A program made the position numbers and the translations under genes. Positions 36,000-44,929 of a stretch of DNA of 64,000 nucleotides are shown here, in pieces; the stretch's first letter is position 1, and the number at the start of each line of letters is the position of its first letter. The stretch is from Nocardioides psychrotolerans. GTDB lineage: Bacteria > Actinomycetota > Actinomycetes > Propionibacteriales > Nocardioidaceae. The notes under the pieces are model-generated. The model did not search any database. It was not told the origin of the DNA and saw only the letters and a program-made list of their open reading frames with translations. The stretch spans positions 248,001 to 312,000 of the forward strand of contig NZ_FOQG01000003.1 of the NCBI RefSeq assembly GCF_900113685.1, given 5' to 3'.

Positions 36000-36944
36000 T
36001 CAGTGCAGCTCGCCGAGGTCCTCGTGGGCCTCGTGGGAGAGCGGCTCGACCTGGAAGGTCGCGTGCCGCACCTCGAAGTGCTCGGCGACGCAGCCGCACA
36101 GGTCGTCCAGGATCGCGCCGACGCCGCGCTCGGCCAGTGCCTCGTCGGTGACCGTCACGTGGGCCGAGAGGCTGGGGATGCCGCTGGTGATCGTCCAGGC
36201 GTGCAGGTCGTGCACGTCCACGACCCCGGGCACGCCGGCCAGGTGGGCGCGCACGTCGACGAGGTCGAGCCCGGCGGGGGCGAGCTCGAGGAGGATCACC
36301 GCCGAGTCCTTGAGCAGCAGCAGGGAGCGCGGCAGGATCATCACCGCGATCACCAGCGAGGCGACGGCGTCGGCCCGGTCCCAGCCAGTGGTGAGGATGA
36401 CGATGCCGGCGATGACGACGAGCACCGAGCCGAGGAGGTCGGCGAAGACCTCGTTGGCGGCGCCGCGCAGGTTGAGCGAGCCGGTCTCGGAGCGGCTCAG
36501 GATGCTCATGGACACGGCGTTGGCCAGCAGGCCGACCGCCGCGAAGCCGATCATCGCGCCGGCCTCGACCTCGACCGGGTCGGCGAGCCGGATGATGCCG
36601 GCGTAGCCGATGTAGGCGCAGACCCCCAGCAGGACCAGGGCGTTGAGCATCGCCGCGAGGATCTCGGCGCGGTGGTAGCCGAACGTCGAGCGCGGACCAC
36701 CCGGCAGCCCTGCGACGTACGACGCCCCGAGCGCGAGCACCACGGCGCCGGCGTCGGTGGCCATGTGGCCCGCGTCGGCGAGCAGGGCGAGCGACCCGGT
36801 GAGCCAGGCGCCGACCAGCTCCACGACCAGCACGACGGTCGTGACCACGAGCACCTGGCGCAGTCGACGACGGTCGGACGCACGACCGGCGGCGTGCCCG
36901 TGTCCCTGCCCGTGTCCCTGCCCGTGTCCATGGCCGTGCTTCAT
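36000..36944 (-). CDS. Cation diffusion facilitator (CzcD/ZitB-like) with His-rich N-terminus
   Basis: A 314-residue CDF exporter for Zn(II) and related ions. The N-terminus is MKHGHGHGQGHGQGHGH, a cytosolic metal-binding tail. Six membrane helices follow with LLADAGHMATDAG (HxxxD site, helix 2) and GSVLVVIAG/ADAVASLVIA around helix 5, then a cytoplasmic ferredoxin-like domain ending in HDLHAWTITSG. Unlike the CDF at 3963, it has the full C-terminal domain. No metal regulator is adjacent. It is the second CDF of the window and of a different subtype. Confidence 0.92.
   Translation of the reverse strand: MKHGHGHGQGHGQGHGHAAGRASDRRRLRQVLVVTTVVLVVELVGAWLTGSLALLADAGHMATDAGAVVLALGASYVAGLPGGPRSTFGYHRAEILAAMLNALVLLGVCAYIGYAGIIRLADPVEVEAGAMIGFAAVGLLANAVSMSILSRSETGSLNLRGAANEVFADLLGSVLVVIAGIVILTTGWDRADAVASLVIAVMILPRSLLLLKDSAVILLELAPAGLDLVDVRAHLAGVPGVVDVHDLHAWTITSGIPSLSAHVTVTDEALAERGVGAILDDLCGCVAEHFEVRHATFQVEPLSHEAHEDLGELH
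36897..36934. repeat. 12-bp tandem repeat coding for the His-rich tail
   Basis: Three copies of CCCGTGTCCCTG (last copy diverged) at the 5' end of the CDF gene, coding on the minus strand for GHGQ units. Slippage here would change the number of metal-binding histidines. Confidence 0.8.
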
Positions 36945-37098
36945 CGTTGATCTCCTCGGTGACGTGGCTTCATTCTCCCCGACCGCTGCCGATGGATCAC
37001 GAAGGCATCACGGAACGGGAACTCCCGGGACGTCCCCGCCCCACCTGATCGACCCTGTGCTCCACTCTGTGCTCCCCCGGTGAGGAAGGACCCCGTTG

Positions 37099-38382
37099 GT
37101 GTCCCCTGCTCGACCCCCTGCTCGTGTCCCGTCCCATCTCGTGTCGTGGTCGCTGTTGACTGCCCTGGTCATGACCCTGCTGAGCCTCGGCACGTCCTCG
37201 TCGACGGCCTCGGCAGCATCCGTCCAGACCTCCGCCCAGCTCTCCAGCACCAACGGGAGCGGCCGCGGCCTCACGCTGCGCCTGGCCTTCCCCCGCAACC
37301 CGCTGGCCAGCCGGGTCACCCAGGGACACCCGGGCCGCAAGGGCCGGCCGCTCTTCCGGCACACCGAGATGCCCGACCCGACCGGCTTCGCCTACCGCGG
37401 CCGCTACGTCGCGATCGGCACCGGCTCCCTGGCCCCACGGTCGATCGCGACCTCGGTGGCGGGCCCCTGGAGGGACCGGGGGAGCGCCCTCAAGCGGCTG
37501 CCCCGTTGGGCGACCGGACGCAACATCTGGGCCTCCGACATCGTGCAGGTGAGGAAGAACAAGTTCCTCCTCTACTTCGCGGCTCCCGCCGGCGGGCTCG
37601 GCCCGTTGGGTCGCTGCATCGGTGTGGCGGTCGCCAGCAGCCCGCTGAAGAAGTTCCACCCCAAGCGGCGCCCGATCTCCTGCCCCCGGACGGCCCACAC
37701 CCCGCTCGCGAGCGACAAGGTCCGGCCGCCGAGCCCCTCGAAGGAGGCCGCCGGGGTGATCGACCCCGAGGGCTACCAGTCCCGCAACGGGGCGCGCTAC
37801 CTGCTCTACCGCACCCAGGGCACGCCCTCCTCGATCCGGATGGTCCGGCTCACCCGTGACGGCCTGCGGGCCCGCAAGGGCGGTCGCGCCCGGGTGCTGG
37901 CCTTCGCCCGTGGCGTCATCGAGAACCCGGTGCTCATCCAGCAGCGCAAGGGTTGGGTGCTGATCACCTCGCAGGGCTACTACGGCGACTGCGACTACCG
38001 CACGACGTGGCGTCGGGCACCGACGCTCCAGGGCCTGAAGAAGGTCCGCTCCCGCGCGCTCGTCACCCGCGCCAGCACCCGGCTGTGCGGCCCCGGTGGC
38101 GCCGACGTGATCCACGGCTCGCTGCTGTTCTTCCACGCCTGGACCTGCCGTGAGCGCGCCTGCCCCCGCAGCGACCTCCAGCGGGTGCCCCGCTTCGGAG
38201 CGATGCGCTCGCTGTTCGCCGCCCAGCTGCGCTGGGACCGGCGTGGCCGCCCGCACCTGGGCCGCTTCGTGAAGCCGGCGAAGAAGAAGCGGCACCACCA
38301 GGGTGCCCACCAGCAGCCGGAGCCCGAGACCGACGACCCCGGTCCGCTCCTCCCGCTCCCCCTGGGACTGCGCGAGGGGTGA
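37099..38382 (+). CDS. Secreted GH43-like beta-propeller protein
   Basis: A 427-residue protein with a signal peptide (hydrophobic core about residues 15-35, cut near ASAAS), then five repeating blade-like segments: EMPDPTGFAYRGRYVAIGTG, NIWASDIVQVRKNKFLLYFA, VIDPEGYQSRNGARYLLY and VIENPVLIQQRKGWVLITS. The spaced Asp and Glu in DPT, SDI, DPEG and IENP match the acidic catalytic and pKa-modulating residues of family 43 arabinanases and xylosidases. The substrate is unproven. The C-terminus is basic and His/Pro-rich. A TTG one codon upstream is an alternative start. It converges on the quinone reductase gene with adjacent stops. Confidence 0.75.
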   Translation: MSPARPPARVPSHLVSWSLLTALVMTLLSLGTSSSTASAASVQTSAQLSSTNGSGRGLTLRLAFPRNPLASRVTQGHPGRKGRPLFRHTEMPDPTGFAYRGRYVAIGTGSLAPRSIATSVAGPWRDRGSALKRLPRWATGRNIWASDIVQVRKNKFLLYFAAPAGGLGPLGRCIGVAVASSPLKKFHPKRRPISCPRTAHTPLASDKVRPPSPSKEAAGVIDPEGYQSRNGARYLLYRTQGTPSSIRMVRLTRDGLRARKGGRARVLAFARGVIENPVLIQQRKGWVLITSQGYYGDCDYRTTWRRAPTLQGLKKVRSRALVTRASTRLCGPGGADVIHGSLLFFHAWTCRERACPRSDLQRVPRFGAMRSLFAAQLRWDRRGRPHLGRFVKPAKKKRHHQGAHQQPEPETDDPGPLLPLPLGLREG

Positions 38383-39348
38383 TCAGCCCCGGCCGTGGGC
38401 CGTGAGCCACACGGCCGGGTCGGGCCCGGCCGGCACGATCCCGGACGGGTTGATGTCGGTGTGCACGAGGTAGTAGTGCTGCTTGATCTGCTCGAAGTCG
38501 GTGTTGTCCCCGAAGCCCGGCGTCTGGAAAAGGTCGCGCGCATAGCCCCACAGGTGGGGCATCTCGGTCAGCTTGACCCGGTTGCACTTGAAGTGGCCGT
38601 GGTAGACCGCGTCGAAACGGGCCAGCGTCGTGAAGAGCCGCACGTCGGCCTCGGTGATCGCCTCGCCCATCAGGTAGCGCCGGTCGGCGAGCCGCTCCTC
38701 GAGCCACTCCAGGGTCGACCAGAGCCGCGCGTACGCCGCCTCGTAGGCGTCCTGGGAGCCGGCGAAGCCGCACCGGTAGACCCCGTTGTTGACCTCGGTG
38801 AACACCCGCTGCATGACCTCGTCCATCTCCTCGCGGAGGTGCTCCGGCCACAGGTCGGGGGCACCGTCGCGGTGGTGCTCACGCCACTCGAAGAAGAAGT
38901 CGTGGGTGATCCACGGGTAGTCGTTGGTCACCAGCTCGCCGCTGCTCTCCTCGACGACCGCCGGCACCGTGATGCCGCGCTCGTAGCCGGGGAAGCGCTT
39001 GAGGTAGGCCTCCCGGAGCCGCTCGATCCCGAGCACCGGGTCGCGGCCGCCCTCGTCGAGGTCGAAGGTCCAGCTGCGGGCATCGTGGGTCGGCCCGGGC
39101 GTGCCCAGCGAGATCACGTCCTGGAGCCCCAGCAGGTCGCGCACGATGATCGCGCGGTTGGCCCACGGGCACGCCTTGGCAGCCACGAGCCGGTAGCGGC
39201 CCGGCTCCACGGGCCACAGCTCCCCGTCGACCGGTCCGTGCCCGGGACGCCGGGCGTGCTTCGTGATCCGGTCCGCGACGTAGTTGGTGTCCCGCTCGAA
39301 CTCGCCCTGCTCGACGTACTCCTGCTTCTGTCCGCCCTCGTCGCTCAT
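38383..39348 (-). CDS. Glutathionyl/mycothiyl-hydroquinone reductase-like protein
   Basis: A 321-residue Omega-class GST-like enzyme of the YqjG/ECM4 (S-glutathionyl-hydroquinone reductase) family. The active cysteine is in KACPWANRAIIVR; TNDYPWITHDFFFEW, VNNGVYRCGFAGSQ and FDAVYHGHFKCN are family motifs. These enzymes remove a thiol adduct from hydroquinones. Actinobacteria of this kind usually make mycothiol and not glutathione, so the natural adduct may differ; that is inference. It starts at ATG 39348, about 110 bp from the aminotransferase, with nothing notable in that gap. Confidence 0.88.
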   Translation of the reverse strand: MSDEGGQKQEYVEQGEFERDTNYVADRITKHARRPGHGPVDGELWPVEPGRYRLVAAKACPWANRAIIVRDLLGLQDVISLGTPGPTHDARSWTFDLDEGGRDPVLGIERLREAYLKRFPGYERGITVPAVVEESSGELVTNDYPWITHDFFFEWREHHRDGAPDLWPEHLREEMDEVMQRVFTEVNNGVYRCGFAGSQDAYEAAYARLWSTLEWLEERLADRRYLMGEAITEADVRLFTTLARFDAVYHGHFKCNRVKLTEMPHLWGYARDLFQTPGFGDNTDFEQIKQHYYLVHTDINPSGIVPAGPDPAVWLTAHGRG

Positions 39349-39459
39349 GTCCTCGAGCCTAGTCAGGGCCCTGGTCGGGATGGTCCGGTGCTCGAGCGCG
39401 ACCTTGACGAGATGCCCCTCGCCTGTCTTCCTCGTGTGGCCGGGCGGTCACCCGTGGTC

Positions 39460-40557
39460 TCAGGAGTGCCCGAACGCCGCCACGACCGCGAGCAGCCGGT
39501 CGTTGCCCTCGGGCTCCCCGATCGACACCCGGCACCCCTCCCCGGCGAACGGCCGTACGACGATCCCGGCGGCGTCGCAGGCGGCCGCGAAGTCGGCGGT
39601 GCGCTCGGCGAGGGCGAGCCAGACGAAGTTGCCCTGGGGCTCGGGGAAGGCCCAGCCGGCCCCGGCCAGGCCGGCCACGACCCGGTCCCGCTCGAGCACG
39701 AGCGCGTCGACCCGCTCCAGCAGCGCGTCCTCGGCGGCGAGCGAGGCGATGGCGGCTACCTGGGCGACGTGGGAGACGCCGAACGGCAGGGAGACCGCCC
39801 TCAGCGCAGCGGCCACGGGCGTCGACGCGACGGCGTAGCCGACCCGGAAGCCGGCCAGCCCGTAGGCCTTGGAGAAGGTGCGGAAGAGCACGACGTTGGG
39901 GTGGGCGCGGTAGGTCGCGACACCGTCGACGGCATCCTCCATCCGCACGAACTCCAGGTAGGCCTCGTCGACGACGACCACCACGTGCGACGGCACGGCC
40001 GCCAGGAAGCCGGTGAGCTCGGACTGCGTGACCGACGGACCGGTCGGGTTGTTGGGGGTGCAGATCATCACGACCTTGGTCCGGTCGGTGACGGCGGCGG
40101 CCATCGCCTCCAGGTCGTGGCGACCGTCGGCCGTGAGCGGCACCTGCACCGAGGTCGCGCCGGCGGTGGTGACCGCGATCGGGTAGGCCTCGAAGGAGCG
40201 CCAGGCGTGGACGACCTCGTCGCCGGGGTCGCAGAACGCCGCGAGCAGCTGGTAGACGAGCGCGACCGACCCGGTGGCAGCTGCCAGGTCGGAGACCGGG
40301 ACGCCCAGGCGGACGGCGAGGGCGTCGTACAGCGCGGTGCTGCCCATGTCGGGGTAACGGTTCATCACCGCGGCGGCAGCGGTCGCGGCCTCGAGGACAC
40401 CGGGCAGCGGCGGGTAGGGGTTCTCGTTGGAGGAGAGCTTGTACGTCGTGAGGCCGGGCCGGGGGGTGGGCGGCTTGCCGGGGACGTAGGTGGGGATGAG
40501 GGCGACGTGCGCCCGCGGCTGGGGGGTCAGCTGGGGCATCGGCTGGGGGTGGGCCAT
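39460..40557 (-). CDS. Histidinol-phosphate / aromatic aminotransferase
   Basis: A 365-residue PLP-dependent class I/II aminotransferase. [40 protein letters not shown] and the PLP-lysine motif [12 protein letters not shown] (Lys230) place it with HisC and the actinobacterial Pat (aromatic amino acid aminotransferase). Standing outside a his operon favours Pat, which makes phenylalanine or tyrosine from the oxo acid; HisC activity cannot be excluded. It is in line with a VanZ-like gene 9 bp upstream on the same strand. Confidence 0.9.
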   Translation of the reverse strand: MAHPQPMPQLTPQPRAHVALIPTYVPGKPPTPRPGLTTYKLSSNENPYPPLPGVLEAATAAAAVMNRYPDMGSTALYDALAVRLGVPVSDLAAATGSVALVYQLLAAFCDPGDEVVHAWRSFEAYPIAVTTAGATSVQVPLTADGRHDLEAMAAAVTDRTKVVMICTPNNPTGPSVTQSELTGFLAAVPSHVVVVVDEAYLEFVRMEDAVDGVATYRAHPNVVLFRTFSKAYGLAGFRVGYAVASTPVAAALRAVSLPFGVSHVAQVAAIASLAAEDALLERVDALVLERDRVVAGLAGAGWAFPEPQGNFVWLALAERTADFAAACDAAGIVVRPFAGEGCRVSIGEPEGNDRLLAVVAAFGHS

Positions 40558-40566
40558 GCCAGCAGG

Positions 40567-41088
40567 CTAACGGCGCAGGCGCCACGGCCTCACGACCAGC
40601 GCCAGCACCAGCCCGACGACCACGCCCACGACCGCGCCGGTCACGTTGTCGATGATGTCGGTGACGTCGCAGGCGCGGTCGATGCGCGCCAGCTCGAGCT
40701 GGGTCCACTCGATCCCGGCGGAGAAGGCCGCGAGCAGCACGAGCCCGAGCGGCACCGTCACCAGGCCGATGCGCCAACGCGCCGCGGTCAGCACCAGCAG
40801 CACGCCGGGCGGCACGAACACGACGGTGTTGAGCAAGCGCTGACCGCCGGAGAAGATCCAGAAACCGTCGGGGGCGGGACCGCCGATGTCGAAGGAGCAC
40901 GTGTCGAGGCGCCCCTCGGCCGGCACGATCCCGGGCGCCCCGCTGGCCGGGATCAGTGTGATGATCGCGATCACGACCAGCGACCACGCCAGCGCCGAGA
41001 GCGTCCAGGCCGTGAACCCCAGCCGCTGCCGCAGGACCAGGGCGAGCACGAAGCACACGGCTCCGGACAGAGCGGTGCCGAGGAGCAT
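40567..41088 (-). CDS. VanZ-like membrane protein
   Basis: A 173-residue protein with four membrane helices and the VanZ-type signature IDRACDVTDIIDNVTGAVVG plus NTVVFVPPGVLL and SAGIEWTQ. VanZ proteins are named after a teicoplanin-resistance accessory gene, but most members, including chromosomal ones like this, have no known role in resistance. GAGG precedes the ATG at 41088; a GTG at 41115 is also in frame. It lies between the TetR and the aminotransferase genes on the same strand. Confidence 0.82.
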   Translation of the reverse strand: MLLGTALSGAVCFVLALVLRQRLGFTAWTLSALAWSLVVIAIITLIPASGAPGIVPAEGRLDTCSFDIGGPAPDGFWIFSGGQRLLNTVVFVPPGVLLVLTAARWRIGLVTVPLGLVLLAAFSAGIEWTQLELARIDRACDVTDIIDNVTGAVVGVVVGLVLALVVRPWRLRR

Positions 41089-41125
41089 GACCTCGACCCC
41101 ACCGACCGGAAACACCGGACCGACG

Positions 41126-41731
41126 CTACCGATCGCTGCTGTGGCCCTCCACAGAGAGTCCCCGGACGAGGTGGCCGAGCATCGGCCAGAGCAGCTGCCG
41201 CTCGGGGTCGTCGACCACGGCGTTGAAGCCCGAGAGCTCGAGCATGACGTAACCGTGCAGCGCGCTCCACAGCTGACCGGCGACAGCGGCCGGGTCGTCC
41301 TCGCGCAGCGCGCCGGCCACCATCGCCCTGCGGGTCACGTCGACGAGCTGCCCGAACGCCGCCAGGCCCACGCCGAGCTCGTCGTCGTGCAGCCGATAGC
41401 CGCCGAGCGAGGCCGAGCCGAACATGACGGCGTAGACGTGGGGGTTCTCCAGCGCGTGGGCGCGATAGGCGCCGGCGACCCGCGTCAGGTCGTCGAGCAC
41501 GTCGTCGGTGGTCTCCACGGCCGCCACGCGCTCGAAGAGCCGGGCGAAGCCGTCAGCCACGACCTCGCGCACGAGCGCGGGCATCCCGCCGAAGTGCGTG
41601 TAGACCGCCATCGTCGAGGTCCCGGCCTCGCGCGCCAGTCGCCGAGTGGACAGGGCCGAGGGCCCCTCCTCACCGAGCAGCCGGGCAGCCGCCTGCAGCA
41701 GGGCACGTCGTACGTCGGTCTCCTCGGGCAC
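41126..41731 (-). CDS. TetR-family repressor
   Basis: A 201-residue repressor. The N-terminal HTH is SALSTRRLAREAGTSTMAVYTHFG; the C-terminal domain (TetR_C_33/WHG-like, with YRAHALENPHVYAVMF and LWSALHGYVMLELSGF) binds a small hydrophobic ligand. Start is GTG 41731. It is divergent from a carotenoid-cleavage dioxygenase, and the 58-bp gap contains two related 13-bp operator-like sequences, one near each gene. It is therefore the likely repressor of the oxygenase and of itself. Confidence 0.9.
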   Translation of the reverse strand: MPEETDVRRALLQAAARLLGEEGPSALSTRRLAREAGTSTMAVYTHFGGMPALVREVVADGFARLFERVAAVETTDDVLDDLTRVAGAYRAHALENPHVYAVMFGSASLGGYRLHDDELGVGLAAFGQLVDVTRRAMVAGALREDDPAAVAGQLWSALHGYVMLELSGFNAVVDDPERQLLWPMLGHLVRGLSVEGHSSDR

Positions 41732-41745
41732 CTTGTCAGCCTCTC

Positions 41746-41779
41746 ATCACAGCGTTATCGTCGCTCATAACACTGTTAT
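41746..41779. promoter_or_regulatory. Pair of TetR-type operators
   Basis: ATAACACTGTTAT (41767-41779) is a 6+1+6 perfect palindrome. On the opposite strand at 41746-41758 the sequence ATAACGCTGTGAT matches it at 11 of 13 positions. The centres lie 21 bp apart, two helical turns, so two repressor dimers could sit on the same face of the DNA. Position between divergent TetR and oxygenase genes supports function. Confidence 0.72.
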
Positions 41780-41789
41780 AGGAGACGCC

Positions 41790-43190
41790 ATGGACAACCG
41801 CTACCTGCAGGGCAACTTCGCACCCGTCACCGACGAGGTCACCGCGTTCGACCTCCCGGTGAGCGGCACGATTCCCGACCACCTCGACGGCCGCTACCTG
41901 CGGATCGGTCCCAACCCGCGCCTCGACGGCCCGGGGGCGGTCGACCCGGACGGCTACCACTGGTTCATCGGCGCCGGCATGGCCCACGGGCTGCGGATCG
42001 CCGACGGCTCGGCGCGGTGGTACCGCAACCGCTGGGTCCGCCCCGAGGGTGACGAGCTCGCCCCCAACACCAACATCGTCCAGCACGGCGGACGCACGAT
42101 GGCGCTGGTGGAGGCCGGCTCGCCGCCGTACGAGCTGACCGACGAGCTCGAGACCGTCGGCCGCTGCGGCTTCGCCGGCGACCTCGCCGCGGGCTACACC
42201 GCCCACCCGCACGAGGACCCCACGACCGGCGAGCTGCACGCGCTCTCCTACAGCTGGACGCGCGGCAACCGCGTCGACTACTCCGTCCTCGACACCGCCG
42301 GCCGGCTGCGGCACCAGGTGGAGGTCGAGGTCCACGGCAGCCCGATGATGCACGACTTCGCGCTGACCGAGCACTACGTCGTGATCTACGACCTGCCGGT
42401 CACCTTCGACATCGACATGGTCGCGGGGAAGATGCCGCGCCCGCTGCGACTGCCGGCCCGGCTCGCCCTCAACCGGGTCATCGGCCGCAACCCGCTGCCC
42501 GACGCCCTCGTGGGTGCGATGGCCCGCGGCAACGGCGCCCCGAGCCAGCTGCCCTACTCCTGGGACGACGACTACCCCGCGCGCATCGGGCTGCTGCCCC
42601 GCGAGGGCAACAGCGCCGACGTCCGGTGGTTCGAGATCGACCCCTGCTACGTCTTCCACACCCTCAACGCCTACGAGGACGGCGACGAGGTCGTCATCGA
42701 CGCCGTGCGCCACGAGCGGATGTTCGCCACCGAGTTCACCGGGCCCTACGAGGGCCTCTCGTCCCTGGTGCGCTTCACGGTCGACACCGTCGCCGGCAAG
42801 GTCCGTGAGCACCGCTACGACGAGCACGCCCAGGAGTTCCCCCGCCACGACGAGCGGCTCACCGGTCAGCGGCACCGCTTCGGCTGGTCGGTCGGCCTCG
42901 ACGGCCCTGCCCCCGGCGACAGCGTGCTCAAGCACGACGTGGTCGGCGCGACGACGCTCGCCCGGCCGCTGGGCGCGGGCAAGGAGGTCGGCGAGTTCTG
43001 CTTCGTCCCGCACGCGGACGACGCGGCCGAGGACAGCGGGGTGGTGATGGGCTACGTCCACGACCGGGTCACCGGCCTCAGCGACCTGGTGCTCCTCGAC
43101 GCCGAGACGCTCGAGGACGTCGCCGCGGTGCACCTGCCCGTGCGCGTGCCCGCCGGGTTCCACGGCAACTGGGCGCCGACGGCCTCCTGA
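41790..43190 (+). CDS. Carotenoid cleavage dioxygenase-family enzyme
   Basis: A 466-residue Fe(II) beta-propeller oxygenase (RPE65/CCD family). DGRYLRIGPNPR at the start is characteristic, and four His residues in TAHPHEDP, MMHDFALTEHY, FHTLNAYED and GFHGNW provide the iron ligands. GGAG lies 6 bases before ATG 41790. Members cleave carotenoids, stilbenes or lignin-like phenylpropenes. No carotenoid genes lie nearby, so an aromatic substrate is equally possible. Likely repressed by the divergent TetR. Confidence 0.9.
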   Translation: MDNRYLQGNFAPVTDEVTAFDLPVSGTIPDHLDGRYLRIGPNPRLDGPGAVDPDGYHWFIGAGMAHGLRIADGSARWYRNRWVRPEGDELAPNTNIVQHGGRTMALVEAGSPPYELTDELETVGRCGFAGDLAAGYTAHPHEDPTTGELHALSYSWTRGNRVDYSVLDTAGRLRHQVEVEVHGSPMMHDFALTEHYVVIYDLPVTFDIDMVAGKMPRPLRLPARLALNRVIGRNPLPDALVGAMARGNGAPSQLPYSWDDDYPARIGLLPREGNSADVRWFEIDPCYVFHTLNAYEDGDEVVIDAVRHERMFATEFTGPYEGLSSLVRFTVDTVAGKVREHRYDEHAQEFPRHDERLTGQRHRFGWSVGLDGPAPGDSVLKHDVVGATTLARPLGAGKEVGEFCFVPHADDAAEDSGVVMGYVHDRVTGLSDLVLLDAETLEDVAAVHLPVRVPAGFHGNWAPTAS

Positions 43191-43194
43191 TCCC

Positions 43195-44106
43195 TCAGAG
43201 CTGCGGGAGCACGACCTCGCCGCGCGCGAGCGCGGGCAGGTCGCGCCCGATGGTGACGTCGACGGGGCTGGTCAGGCAGCGGATCGACCCGCCGCCCTTG
43301 TGGAACTCACCGACGTCCACGACGACGACCTCGAAGCCCCACGCCTCGAGCTGCGCACGCACGCGCGGCGGGCAGGCCGGCATCACGATCGTGCGGTCGA
43401 CGACGACGGAGTTGGCGGCGAACGTCGTCAGTGCCTCCTGCTCGGTGAGGACGAGCGGCTCGGGCACGAGCTCCATCAGCGCGCGGGCCGAGGCGTCGTC
43501 GAGCGCCGAGGGGCACACGATCGCGCGGCGCTCGTCGAGCGGGCAGAAGGCCAGGTCGAGGTGATACATCCCGGGGTGCGTGATGCGCAGGCCGCGGACC
43601 CGGATGCCCAGGTCGCCGGCGAGGTGCTTGAGGGCGAGCTCCTCGGTGCGCGGGCCGTAGCCCACGACCAGCGCGTCACCGAACGCGAAGGCGTCGCCCG
43701 CCTCGAGGTGCGCGCCGACGCCCTCGCTGCCGACGTACGACGTCGCGTAGCCCTGCGCGGCGAACCATGCCTGCGCGGAGCCGGTCTCCATGCGGCGCTG
43801 GGCGTAGCGCATGTGGCTCATCACCACGTGGCGCTGCGCCGGAGAGCCGGGATCGGTGGGACGGACCAGCGCGAGGCCGAGGTTCATCGCGTAGACCATG
43901 TCGGGCGCGTCCGGGCGCTGCGGGACGACGTCGACGCGGGCGCCGAGGCCGCGCAGCGTGGCGACCATCGACTGCCACTGCTCCATCGCGAGCGCCGGGT
44001 CGGGCTGGACCGCAGGATCCATGAACGGGTTGATCGCGTAGTCGACGCGGAAGTGGGTCGGCTCGACCGCGACGTAGTGGCGGCCCCAGGCCAGTGGCTC
44101 GGTCAT
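43195..44106 (-). CDS. Dimethylargininase-like amidinotransferase (DDAH)
   Basis: A 303-residue guanidine-modifying enzyme. KGGGSIRCLTSP holds the catalytic Cys277, MYHLDLAFCPL the catalytic His, and the N-terminal Asp/Glu patches DMVYAMNLGL and RVDYAINPFMD match the DDAH/ornithine-arginine family. DDAH hydrolyses methylated arginines to citrulline and amines. Start ATG 44106. A strong palindrome sits 28 bp upstream in the gap to the divergent GntR gene. Its stop is four bases from that of the convergent carotenoid oxygenase. Confidence 0.88.
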   Translation of the reverse strand: MTEPLAWGRHYVAVEPTHFRVDYAINPFMDPAVQPDPALAMEQWQSMVATLRGLGARVDVVPQRPDAPDMVYAMNLGLALVRPTDPGSPAQRHVVMSHMRYAQRRMETGSAQAWFAAQGYATSYVGSEGVGAHLEAGDAFAFGDALVVGYGPRTEELALKHLAGDLGIRVRGLRITHPGMYHLDLAFCPLDERRAIVCPSALDDASARALMELVPEPLVLTEQEALTTFAANSVVVDRTIVMPACPPRVRAQLEAWGFEVVVVDVGEFHKGGGSIRCLTSPVDVTIGRDLPALARGEVVLPQL

Positions 44107-44133
44107 GCGTTCACCTGCTTGCCCATTCGATAA

Positions 44134-44152
44134 TTGTCAGACAATCTGACAA
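44134..44152. promoter_or_regulatory. FadR/GntR-type operator
   Basis: TTGTCAGACAATCTGACAA: perfect 8-bp arms TTGTCAGA/TCTGACAA around CAA, with the T.GT...AC.A core favoured by GntR regulators. It lies between the DDAH-like and GntR genes and is A+T-rich compared with its surroundings, so it may also overlap the leftward promoter. Confidence 0.75.
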
Positions 44153-44227
44153 GAGGCAGTGTGGTGGCTGGGAGCTCCCCGCGCAAGGCGGCGCGACCCG
44201 CGCGCCGGGTGGGTCAGAATGGTCGGC

Positions 44228-44899
44228 ATGTCCGAGCCGTTCGCCACCCTGCACCTGGAGCACTCCTCCACGGTCGACCGCGCGGCCGAGGAGCTGCGCC
44301 GCGCGATCTTCGACGGCGAGCTGGAGTCGGGCACCCCGCTGCGCGAGGTCGCGCTGGCCTCCTCGCTGGGCGTCTCCCGCCCGACCGTGCGCGAGGCGCT
44401 CACGGTCCTGGTCGCCGAGGGACTGGCCACCCGCGAGCCCCACCGTGGCGTCAGCGTCTCCGCCCCCGAGGCGAGCTCCGTGCGCGACGTGTGCGCAGCG
44501 CGCTGGGTGCTCGAGGGCTCCGGCGTGCGCCGGTGGCGCGAGGCACACGAGAGCCAGCGGCAGGCCGTCCGGTCGACGTTGTCGGCCTACACCTCGGCCG
44601 TCCGTCAGGGCGGCTCCTACCAGGAGCTCAACGAGCGCCACCTCGCCTTCCACGTGTCCCTGGTGGGCCTGACCGGCAGCCCGCGCCTGGTCGCGATGGC
44701 CGACGAGCTGGTGGTCGAGCTCAAGCTGGCGCTCGCACAGGTCGAGCGGATCCGACGCAACGCCCACGACGAGGCCGACACCCACGCCGCCCTCGTCCAG
44801 CTGCTCGAGGACGACGACATCGACGGCGCCTCGCTCTTCCTCGAGAAGCACCTGGAGGACGCCGCAGCCGAGATCATCGAGGCGCTCGGGCTGTCCTGA
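44228..44899 (+). CDS. GntR-family (FadR/FCD subgroup) regulator
   Basis: A 223-residue regulator with an N-terminal winged helix (REVALASSLGVSRPTVREAL, ending EGLATREPHRG) and an all-helical FCD domain with the metal- or ligand-binding His/Asp positions (NERHLAFHVSLVG, EADTHAALVQ). ATG 44228 gives the normal N-terminus; an ATG at 44219 is also in frame. The palindrome at 44134 lies in the divergent region, so it probably controls the DDAH-like gene in response to a guanidino or amino-acid-derived ligand. Confidence 0.9.
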   Translation: MSEPFATLHLEHSSTVDRAAEELRRAIFDGELESGTPLREVALASSLGVSRPTVREALTVLVAEGLATREPHRGVSVSAPEASSVRDVCAARWVLEGSGVRRWREAHESQRQAVRSTLSAYTSAVRQGGSYQELNERHLAFHVSLVGLTGSPRLVAMADELVVELKLALAQVERIRRNAHDEADTHAALVQLLEDDDIDGASLFLEKHLEDAAAEIIEALGLS

Positions 44900-44929
44900 C
44901 TGCCTCTCCTGGCTGGCACACTGGCCACC

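Noticed and set aside
40567..41115. Glycopeptide resistance from a VanZ-like gene
   Set aside because: No vanHAX or regulator is present; VanZ-fold proteins are common and mostly unrelated to resistance.
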